Positions 31,803 to 40,300 of a stretch of 64,000 bases of DNA are shown piece after piece; the first letter of the stretch is position 1, and each line of letters begins with the position of its first letter. This stretch comes from Variovorax guangxiensis (GTDB taxonomy: Bacteria; Pseudomonadota; Gammaproteobacteria; Burkholderiales; Burkholderiaceae_C): NCBI RefSeq assembly GCF_003952165.1, contig NZ_RXFT01000003.1:434001-498000 (forward strand), in the 5' to 3' direction. The notes below the pieces were generated by a model that saw only the letters and a list, made by a program, of their open reading frames with translations, did not search any database and had not been told where the DNA came from. A program made the translations under genes and the position numbers.

Positions 31803-33140
31803 TCAAGGACGTTTCAAACGGGCGATCGCCGCCATGAGTTGCTTGTCCGTCGTGATCTCCCCAAGCTCTCCCTTTCCATGCTCATCGACACTCACCAGGA
31901 TGTCCGGCACGATCCCTCGGCCTTGCCACGACATCCCGTTCGGGGAAGACATGGCCCCCATTGTGAGTTTCAATGCGGTATCGAATTCAAGGGGCATGAT
32001 CGTCTCGATTGAAGCCAGCCCAGAAGTCGGCTGTCCCAGCACCACGGCGTTGCGCGACTCCTGAAGCGCCTTGGCCAACGCCTCCGCACCGGCCCCCGTC
32101 TTGCCATTGACTAGTACAACGAGGCGCAGCGACTGCAGCGAGGGACGTGCTGGCGCGTCGATCTGTGCTGAGGTGTTGCCAGCGTAGTCCTCCGGTACGG
32201 CCCTGTAGATTCGATTCATGGCAGTGTTTCGCCCTGAGACTTGAACGACCACGGCGCCCGGTTTGACGAACAGCGCAGCAAGACCCACCGTTGCCGTCAG
32301 AAGCCCGCCAGGGGAATCGCGCAGGTCGAGCACGAGACTGTGCAGTGGGCCACCGTTGTCTGCTTCCAGCTTCGCGACATCGGCAAGCACCTCGCCGCGT
32401 GTGCGGTCCTGAAACTGGAGCAGCCGGAAATATCCGACACCAGGCGAGAGCAGCTTTGCCGATCCGACGGTCATCATCTTGATCGGCTCTCGTGCTACCA
32501 CGAACTTGAGCAGTTCAGGCACACCCGGCCTGCGCACCTGCAGCGTCGTCTTCGTCCCCGCTTCGCCTCGCAATGCATTGACCGACTGGGCCAGCGAGAG
32601 TGAACTGGTCGACGTGCCATCGATCGACACGATCAAGTCTCCCGCTCTCAGGTCCGCCCTGTCGGCTGGCGCACCCTTGATGGGTGAAACGACTTCGACA
32701 AGACCGTCGCCACCCGCGTGGGTTTTCATCTCGAGGCCGATGCCGGCCAGCTTGTTCGGGGTGTCTCCTCGCAGGACTCGCCATTCAGCCGCATTGAAGT
32801 AGTGGGAGGTCGAGTCCAGGCCTCCGAGGGCTGCCTGGAAGCAACGTTCGATCCGGCTCGCGTGATCCTGGCTGGATTGACTGGCGACAGACGTCTTGCA
32901 ACTCGCTTCGAGTTGCCCTGCCTTGATCGGCCTGACGTAGTTCCGCGAGACGAGCCGGGAGAACGATCGCCACGAAGGTGACGCGACCACGCGCTCATAT
33001 GCGTCTTCGTCGTCATTTGCAGGCGTGGCGCGCGCGAGGCCTACAGAGGCCAAAAGGATGGCCATGCCCGTTAGCAACGAGGATCGCCATCTTTTCTGCG
33101 AACCGGGATTGCGCGAGACATCCATTGCTTTGACTTTCAT
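31803..33140 (-). CDS. S41-like (C-terminal processing peptidase) protein, catalytic residues lost
   Basis: The 445-residue exported protein has a signal sequence (about residues 17-38), a PDZ domain (about 140-225; GIGLEMKT, DRADLRAGDLIVSIDG) and an S41 peptidase fold (LVLDLRDSPGGLL). The nucleophile region that normally reads GSASASE is KTGAGAE, and the catalytic Lys region (SFGKGSVQ in active enzymes) is TSGLASIE, so both Ser and Lys are missing. It is therefore probably a periplasmic binding or scaffold protein. The ATG at 33140 was chosen; one at 33125 is also possible. It is the last of three close minus-strand genes beside the type VI island. Confidence 0.8.
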   Translation of the reverse strand: MKVKAMDVSRNPGSQKRWRSSLLTGMAILLASVGLARATPANDDEDAYERVVASPSWRSFSRLVSRNYVRPIKAGQLEASCKTSVASQSSQDHASRIERCFQAALGGLDSTSHYFNAAEWRVLRGDTPNKLAGIGLEMKTHAGGDGLVEVVSPIKGAPADRADLRAGDLIVSIDGTSTSSLSLAQSVNALRGEAGTKTTLQVRRPGVPELLKFVVAREPIKMMTVGSAKLLSPGVGYFRLLQFQDRTRGEVLADVAKLEADNGGPLHSLVLDLRDSPGGLLTATVGLAALFVKPGAVVVQVSGRNTAMNRIYRAVPEDYAGNTSAQIDAPARPSLQSLRLVVLVNGKTGAGAEALAKALQESRNAVVLGQPTSGLASIETIMPLEFDTALKLTMGAMSSPNGMSWQGRGIVPDILVSVDEHGKGELGEITTDKQLMAAIARLKRP

Positions 33141-33192
33141 CTCTCTGGTGAAGGGAGCGCCGCGGCCCGCAGGACGTGGCATTCGGGCGACT

Positions 33193-33642
33193 TCAGGGAG
33201 TCTCGCCTTTGGCAGGGCATGGATAAAGTTCGCGCATGTGCAGGCGAAATGCCCTGTCCATCGACATCGAGCGCTGCTCGGGCGGCAGGCGCAGCAGGAA
33301 GGGAACCAGCGTATCGGTGGTCATCTTCACGCCACCGACTGGGCAACTGTCGAGTGTCTTGCCTGCATTCTTGGCGTTCTCGTAGTCCACCCGATAGGAC
33401 TCCCCGATGCGAATCAAGCCGCGACGGACCGCGACATAGTCAGGGTCTTGTTCCGCAAGCACAGGTCCGATCTTGCTCAGCACCTCCAAGCCGCGCAGGA
33501 AATCCGCCACCGTCAAGGTCGCGCTCTTGTCCGGCGCGATGGGCTGAGGCAAGTCGCGCGAAACAGCAAGAACTGGCATGGTGGTAAGAACGGCGCCAAT
33601 CAGCGCAGCTCCGAGGAGGGGGCGAGCCAGGGGTTGCCTCAC
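33193..33642 (-). CDS. Small exported protein, Rap1a/Tai immunity-like
   Basis: The 149-residue protein begins with a good signal peptide when started at GTG 33642 (GAGG nine bases upstream; GTGA overlap with the previous stop). The mature part (TVADFLRGLEV, then TLVPFLLRLPPE and a C-terminal LYPCP with Cys) resembles the Rap1a-type immunity fold in helix order and the final Cys, but I rate this as weak. A start at 33669 would overlap the upstream gene by 31 bases. A periplasmic location next to the dead S41-like protein and a T6SS island is compatible with a role in self-protection. Confidence 0.5.
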   Translation of the reverse strand: MRQPLARPLLGAALIGAVLTTMPVLAVSRDLPQPIAPDKSATLTVADFLRGLEVLSKIGPVLAEQDPDYVAVRRGLIRIGESYRVDYENAKNAGKTLDSCPVGGVKMTTDTLVPFLLRLPPEQRSMSMDRAFRLHMRELYPCPAKGETP

Positions 33643-33878
33643 GATCCCGAGCCTCGCCAGAACCACCACCAGCGGCGCTGCGTCACCGTGCGCAGATCGA
33701 GCGAGCGCAGATCCAGGGTGTCGTAGTTCGTGCTGGGGGCGCCGCAGCGCCGACGCATCTCTCTCTCCAGTTCGTGCGCGATACCGCGCGCGTGGAGGTC
33801 ACCTTGCAGCGCCCTCTTGCGCCACTGGCCCGCCTGGGCTCCCAACTCCTCGTCGGACAACATCTCCTTCATCGTCAT
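33639..33878 (-). CDS. Small conserved protein with aromatic C-terminus
   Basis: The 79-residue charged protein begins MTMKEMLSDEELGAQAGQWR, has a central helical segment rich in Arg, Glu and Ala, and ends in an aromatic WWWFWRG tail. Proteins with this layout are, from memory, common in Comamonadaceae. The ATG at 33878 has no clear ribosome-binding site. Its stop overlaps the next gene by four bases (GTGA), so the three minus-strand genes 33878-31803 form an operon. Function unknown. Confidence 0.6.
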   Translation of the reverse strand: MTMKEMLSDEELGAQAGQWRKRALQGDLHARGIAHELEREMRRRCGAPSTNYDTLDLRSLDLRTVTQRRWWWFWRGSGS

Positions 33879-34299
33879 GAGATCGATTGTGCCGTGCCCG
33901 GCGCACCGCTCCTCAACAGCACCAACTGGATCTTGAGTACTCTTTCGGACGCAAGGTTCATGACTTTCCGGATTCTCAAACAGTAGCAGGCGGTGAGGGA
34001 CAAGGCGCAAGGTCGGTTCGAGAGCGGCGAGCTCACGTCCTATCGAAAACCAGTGCCAGCGAAGTCCTGTGCCTCCGTAAGGATGGCAATATGAAGCTGA
34101 GCCTCTGGCGGTCGCAAGGCCCGCTCGTGTCCACGGGCGGGCTGCCGCAGCGTCCAGCCTCTCGTACAGCCCACGCCATAAGCCCGTAACACTGCCTTGA
34201 TACTTTTGGGCGCTTACGCAGAGGCGGGCGGCAATTACATAATCGAACAAAGCTGAAGCCGTCTTGATCCAACACGGTGATCGGCTGCAGGGAGATCGC
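33879..34299 (+). other. Gene-free divergent spacer upstream of vgrG
   Basis: This 421-base gap separates the leftward trio from the rightward vgrG island. A CATAAT (34240-34245) with TTACGC 18 bases upstream (34216-34221) could be a weak sigma-70 promoter toward vgrG. I see no gene or RNA in it. Confidence 0.3.
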
Positions 34300-34347
34300 A
34301 TGTCCATTCACGAAGGTGCGTGTGTACGCACGGGCCTGACGCCATGA
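34300..34347 (+). CDS. 15-residue leader peptide overlapping vgrG start
   Basis: ATG at 34300 has GGGAG close before it, better than vgrG has. The frame MSIHEGACVRTGLTP ends in TGA that overlaps the vgrG ATG (ATGA, 34344-34347). VgrG lacks its own ribosome-binding site, so its translation is probably coupled to this short frame. Confidence 0.45.
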   Translation: MSIHEGACVRTGLTP

Positions 34348-37319
34348 CACGGCGTGTCACCATCGCTACGTCCGCAGGCGATGCGCTTCAATTCCATCGA
34401 TTGGCCGGCCGCGAAGCTCTCAGCGAGCCGTATGTCTTCGACATCGATCTGCTGGGCAACAGCAACGCCATTGAACCCAAAGTACTCCTCGGCAAGAACG
34501 CCACTGTTGCCATCCAGACAGAGCGCGGTGATGTTCGCCATCTTGGCGGTGTCGTAACCAGCTTCGGCCTGTCCCAGGAAGACAGCCGCCAGTCCTTCTA
34601 CAGGATGCGGTTGCGTCCATGGTTGTGGCTGGCAACGCGCCGAAGCGACTACCGGATCTTTCAAGATCAGACTGTTCCCGACATCGTCACAGCGGTCCTC
34701 GGGCGCTACGGCTATCCGATGGAGCAGAAGCTCAGCCGCAGTTACCGGACGTGGAACTACTGCGTGCAGTACGGTGGTCCGAATGGCGGGGAAAGCGATT
34801 TCGATTTCGTCTCGCGCCTGTGCGAGCACGAGGGCATTTACTACTACTTCCGGCACGAGGCCGAGCAGCATGTACTGGTCTTCGCCGATGACATTGCCAG
34901 CTCGCATGGAGCCCTGCCTGGCGGAGAGGAAGTCCGCTTCCACCCCGAGGAGAAAGCCGGCATGACCGGTGGGCTCGAGCCCAGCGAGCGCGTCACCGAA
35001 TGGATGCAGCACGAGAGCGTGCGCCCCGGGCACCACTACCGCAGCGACTACGACTTCGAAAAACCCAAGGCCGATCTCTCCAGTCAGCGGCAGTTGCCTC
35101 CAGGTCACGATCACGACAGCCACGAGCTGTACGAATGGCCTGGTGATTACACCGACCAGGGTGATGGAGAGACCTATGCACGGATCCGCAACGAAGAGCA
35201 ACTGAGCGAGCGCAGCCGTGCGCGCGGCAACTCCAACCGGCGCGATCTGGCACCGGGCTACACGATGCGTCTGGCCAGCCATCCCCGGGAGGACCAGAAC
35301 CAGCAGTACCTGCTGCTCGGTGTGGCCTATGACCTGCAGGAGAACCTTCAAGCCAGCGAAGGTGCCAGCGCATCCGAGGGCTCCGTGCAGCGCTTCGCTT
35401 TCGACGTGCAGCCCACCGCCTATGCGTGGCGACCGAAGCGCAGCACGATCAAGCCACGCACCCGCGGTCCGCAAACGGCGCTCGTGGTCGGCCCAGCCGG
35501 CGAAGAAATCTGGACGGACAAATACGGTCGGATCAAGGTCCAGTTCCAGTGGGATCGGCTCGGCCAGAAGAACGAGAACTCCAGCTGCTGGCTGCGCGTT
35601 TCTCTCGGCTGGGCAGGATCAACCTTCGGCATGGCCGCATTGCCACGCATTGGGCAGGAGGTCGTCGTCGACTTCCTCAATGGCGATCCTGACTACCCCA
35701 TCGTTGTCGGCCGCGTGCACAACGCCGATGAGATGCCTGCGTGGCAGTTGCCCGAACAGAAGCATCTGGCGGGCCTGCGCAGCCGCGAGCTCAAGGGCGG
35801 CCAAAGCAATCATCTGGCGCTCGACGACACTAGCGGCAAGATCCAGGCGCAGCTCAAGAGCGATCACCAAAGCTCCAGCTTGAGCCTTGGCCATATTGGC
35901 CGCATCGATGACACCTCGGGACGCACGGACGACCGAGGCCAAGGCTTCGAACTGCGTACCGACGGGCATGGAGCCATTCGCGCAAAGGCGGGGCTGCTCG
36001 TCACGACCGAGGCGCGCGCCAACGCACAGGCTCACATCACGGACATGCGCGAAACCGTCGGCCGGCTCACGCAGGGGCGCGACCTCCACGAAAGCCTGTC
36101 TGAGGCAGCCAAGGGGGCCAAGGCTCATGAAGCGGGTGATCAGGATGAAGTTGCCAAGGGCCTCAAAGAGCAGAACGACGCGATCAAGGGCAGTGGTGGC
36201 AATGCGTCCAAGGGTGAATTCCCGGAGTTCCAGGAGCCGCACCTGACACTGGCAAGTCCGGCCGGTATCCAGACCACGGCACAGGGTTCCACGCATATCG
36301 TGAGCGTCGAGCACACGGCCATCACCAGCGGGGCACATGCGAGTTTCGCCACCGGCAACAGCTTCCTGGTCAGCGCAAAGGATGCCGTGCGCATGGTCGC
36401 GTTCAACAACGGCATTCGCATGGCTGCGGCCGCTGCCGATATCGACATCACGGCGCTCAAGAACAGCATCAATGTACTGGCCAAGCTCGACATCAAGATG
36501 GAGGCCAACCGGATCACCATCACGGCCAAGGAAGAGCTGATGCTCAATGGTGGATCGAGCTACATCCGCCTGAATGCTGGAGGTATCGAGAACGGGACCA
36601 ACGGGTTGTGGCGCGCGCATGCGGCTTCCCACTCGATGGTGGGGCCGAAGAGCGACGGACAACCTCGGTTGCCCCAACCCGCTCAATTGCCAAAGGGGCA
36701 ACTCGATCTGTATCACCAGTATGTCAAGGCCACAGGCGAGATGCGCCAGGGTGTGAAGCAAGGCGACTACACGGTGGTGGACTCCGAGGGCGCCACACAC
36801 AGCGGCAAGCTCGACAACAACGGCTTTGCCACGGTCTCCGGTCTTCCTGTCGGGCAGGCCAAGGTGACTTTTGGCAAGGATCCGAGCGACCCTTGGGACA
36901 AGGGCAGCTATTTCGGCAAACCCGATCGCTGGCCGGCCAAGACCGGCGAGGCGGAGGCCGCGCCAAACACGGGTGCTACGGACGCAACTGCCGGTGGTAT
37001 CGGCGGACTTGGCGGCGCTGCCTCCAGCTTGCTCGGCGGTGGCGCAGGAGCGTTTGGCAACCTTGCCCAGGGCTTGGGGGGAGGTCTCGGGCAGGTCGGA
37101 CAAATCGCCCAGATGGCCGGCACTGCCCAGCAAGCCGTTGCTGCAATGCAGGCTGTCCAACAAGGCGGTGCACAAGCCCTGCTCGGGCAGGCCGCACAAG
37201 CAGCCACGGGTATGGCGGTCCAGAAAGCCGGCGCGATGGTGCCCCAGTTACCTGGGGCGGCACTGCCCAAGCTTGGCTCGATTGGGAGCCTTGGTCAGAC
37301 GCCAGGCTTCGCGGGCTGA
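34344..37319 (+). CDS. vgrG: Type VI secretion spike protein VgrG with long C-terminal extension
   Basis: The 991-residue protein has the gp27-like base (residues 1-350, including GVVTSFGLSQED and CEHEGIYYYFRHE), the gp5-like OB fold (about 380-470: IWTDKYGRIKVQFQWD, GFxGDPDYPIVVGRVHN-like), a DUF2345 beta-helix needle (about 620-740) and a carbohydrate-like beta domain (about 790-850). The last 110 residues are Gly/Ala/Gln-rich and hydrophobic. I chose the ATG at 34344; a GTG at 34320 would add eight residues. No T6SS sheath or baseplate genes are present, so this is an orphan vgrG island; the following Rhs gene is its likely cargo. Confidence 0.93.
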   Translation: MTRRVTIATSAGDALQFHRLAGREALSEPYVFDIDLLGNSNAIEPKVLLGKNATVAIQTERGDVRHLGGVVTSFGLSQEDSRQSFYRMRLRPWLWLATRRSDYRIFQDQTVPDIVTAVLGRYGYPMEQKLSRSYRTWNYCVQYGGPNGGESDFDFVSRLCEHEGIYYYFRHEAEQHVLVFADDIASSHGALPGGEEVRFHPEEKAGMTGGLEPSERVTEWMQHESVRPGHHYRSDYDFEKPKADLSSQRQLPPGHDHDSHELYEWPGDYTDQGDGETYARIRNEEQLSERSRARGNSNRRDLAPGYTMRLASHPREDQNQQYLLLGVAYDLQENLQASEGASASEGSVQRFAFDVQPTAYAWRPKRSTIKPRTRGPQTALVVGPAGEEIWTDKYGRIKVQFQWDRLGQKNENSSCWLRVSLGWAGSTFGMAALPRIGQEVVVDFLNGDPDYPIVVGRVHNADEMPAWQLPEQKHLAGLRSRELKGGQSNHLALDDTSGKIQAQLKSDHQSSSLSLGHIGRIDDTSGRTDDRGQGFELRTDGHGAIRAKAGLLVTTEARANAQAHITDMRETVGRLTQGRDLHESLSEAAKGAKAHEAGDQDEVAKGLKEQNDAIKGSGGNASKGEFPEFQEPHLTLASPAGIQTTAQGSTHIVSVEHTAITSGAHASFATGNSFLVSAKDAVRMVAFNNGIRMAAAAADIDITALKNSINVLAKLDIKMEANRITITAKEELMLNGGSSYIRLNAGGIENGTNGLWRAHAASHSMVGPKSDGQPRLPQPAQLPKGQLDLYHQYVKATGEMRQGVKQGDYTVVDSEGATHSGKLDNNGFATVSGLPVGQAKVTFGKDPSDPWDKGSYFGKPDRWPAKTGEAEAAPNTGATDATAGGIGGLGGAASSLLGGGAGAFGNLAQGLGGGLGQVGQIAQMAGTAQQAVAAMQAVQQGGAQALLGQAAQAATGMAVQKAGAMVPQLPGAALPKLGSIGSLGQTPGFAG

Positions 37320-37367
37320 GCGTCGGCGCCGCGACGCTCGAAAAAGCATATCAAGGGGAATCGATAG

Positions 37368-40300
37368 ATGGCTGACGAGGCTCCACAAGGAACGCCCGAT
37401 TCGCAGGACAAGGAGCGAGACCGCCAGACCGCGGTGGCACCGCTGAACACCATCGGCGTCGAAGACATCGGTGCTGCCAAGGCGAAGATCGACGCATGGT
37501 TGCGCTGGCTCACCAAGGACTACGTGACCCTGGACACGCTGCTGACCGTTGCAGGCAGCATACCGATCATCAGCAACATCATGGCGCTGGTCGATGCCGT
37601 CTGGGACATCATCGACATGATCACGAAGAAGCTGTACCAGGACGTGCTGCAGTGGGTCAGCCTCGCGATCAATCTTCTAGGGGTCATCCCGTTTCCGCCG
37701 GCTACCGGGGCAGCTCGCATGAGCCTTCGGCCGATGCTGCATCTGCTGAAGCAAGAGATCGCCAAGTCGGCCAAGAACGTCGTGCCGAGCATTGGCGAGG
37801 CGGTGATGAACGTCCTCATCACGCACCTGAACGACACCATTGCTGGGACGCTCGAAAAATTCGCCGATGAGGCCCAGGGCTACCTCAATGGTTTCTTGCA
37901 GGACTGCGCCAAGAAGGTCGATGAGATGGCTGAGGGGTTGATCGGCGCGCTGAAGATCGCTCTTGGCGAAAAGCCGCTGTTCTCGGCAAGCACCGGTGCG
38001 GAGAAGAATGGCTACGACCCTGAAACTCAAAGCACCTGGTCGCGCGTGTGGGGTGCTGTTTCCGATGCGTCACAGAGTACAGCCAACTATGTCGTCGCCA
38101 AGTCGTCTCAATACGGACTCCCCGAGATCGCGCGGACGAAGATCAACGAGACCATCGGCAGCCTGACTGAGCTGAAGGGGCTGGCGAAACAAAAGATCGT
38201 CATGCTCGCCGACGAAGGCCTTCAATACGGCATCGCGTGGATGATCGTGATCCTGAGGAACGCGCTGAGCAAGCGCAAGGCCAAGCTCGCAGCCAACGTC
38301 TCGGCGCACAAGGGAGCGGAGGCGACCAAGCCCAATCCGGGCGGTGAGCATGTTGCCCTGGGAAAAAATGCGCCCGCGACCGGCGATGCCAAGGATTGCA
38401 AGAACTGCCCCGCGACGGCAAAGGTCGGGAGCGCCATCAGCTTGGCCATGGGATGCGAAAACTTTACGCACACCGATTTCGTGGTGACCGCACCGCTGCC
38501 GATCACGTGGTCTCGCACCTACCGCAGCAACTTGGGAGCCTTCGATCAGGGCAACCTCGGTGCACGCTGGCTCACCCCGTACTCCACGCGGGTGGACATC
38601 GCGACGGCCGCCAAAGGCAAGCGACAGGGGAAGAAGAGCTTCATCCATCACGGCGCCGATGGGCGCAGCCATGCGTACCCTGTGCTTGCTGTCGGGCAAA
38701 GCCACCGGGATCCGATCGAAGAGGTGACGCTCACTCGCCTGAGCGATCGCTTGCTGACACTGGACTTCGGCAAGCCCATGCCGGCAGGTGCGCCGAGTGA
38801 CTGGCGCGAAACCTACGAACTGGTCGAAACCGTCGCCGGCAAGGTCAAGACACAGGGCAAGCAGCACTTCCGCCTCGTGGCATTGACTGCCGGTGACGGA
38901 ACCGGCATCGGCCTGCGCTACGACCACGTGATAGTCGCCACTGGCGAGCAAGTCCTGAGCGACATCATCAGCAAGCAAGGCGATGTCGCGCTTGCCCATG
39001 TCGGCACTCGTCCTCACGCCGGCAGCGGGCTGATCGAAAGCCTGTGGGAGATCAGAGACGGTCAGGTCGCTCGCCAACTCGCGGCCTATGCATACGACGA
39101 AGAGGGCGACCTGGTTTCGGCGCAGGACGAGAACGGCGCGAGCTGGCAGTACAGCTACACCCATCACCTCGTCACCCGCTACACCGATCGCACTGGGCGC
39201 GGCATGAACCTCGAGTATGACGGCACCAGCGCCGATGCCAGGGCCGTGCGCGAATGGAGCGATGACGGCAGTTTTGCGTTGAAGCTGGAGTGGGACAAGA
39301 ACATCCGGTTGACCTACGTCACTGATGCCCTCGGGCAAGAGACCTGGTATTACTACGACATCCTGGGCTACACCTATCGCATCATCCATCCCGACAAACT
39401 GGAGGAGTGGTTCTACCGCGATAACGACAAGAACATCATCCGCCACATTCACACGGATGGCGGCGTCGACAGCTTCGTCTACGACGCCCATGGCAACTTG
39501 CAGAGCCATATGCGAGCCGATGGTGGTTGCACCCACTTCGAGCACGACGCGCATCACCGGGTGACGGGCATCCTCGACGCCGAGGGCGGCGTCTGGAAAC
39601 GCGACTACGACGACCAGGGCCGGCTCGTTGAAGAAATCGATCCGCTGGGCCACAAGACCGCGTACGCCTACGACCAGGCAGGGCGCCCGGTGCGCGTCAC
39701 CGATGCCAAGGGTGGGGTCAAGACGCTGACATATACGAACGCCGGCGAGTTGGCCAGCCACACCGACTGTTCGGGAAAGATCACGCAGTGGGCTTACGAC
39801 CCTCGGGGGCGATTGGTCAAGGTGACTGATGCCTTGGGCCATGCGACCAGGTATCGCTACACGGACCTGGCTGATCTGTCGCGGGCTGTAACGCCGACCG
39901 ACGCGAATCCACCGGGCCGCCTCGAAGAGATCGTCCACCCCGACGGCACCAGCGAACACCTGGTGCATGATGCGGAGGGGCGTCTGCTTGTGCACACTGA
40001 TGCACTGGGACGTCGCACGAGGTACGACTACACCCGTGCCGGCCTGGTGGCGGAGCGCACCGATGCTGCGGGCCGCACGCTCAAGTACGGCTGGGATCTG
40101 TTGGGCCGACTGAGCGAAATGCGCAACGAAAACGGCAGCCACTACAACTTCCGCTATGACCCGGTCGGCAGGCTGCTTGAGGAAACCGGCTTCGACCGAA
40201 AGACGACGCAGTACCGCTACGAGGAGACCACGGGTGTTTTGGCGGAGGTCATCGAGGCTGGCCACCACACCGAGTTCGAGTTCGATTCGCTGGGCCGACT

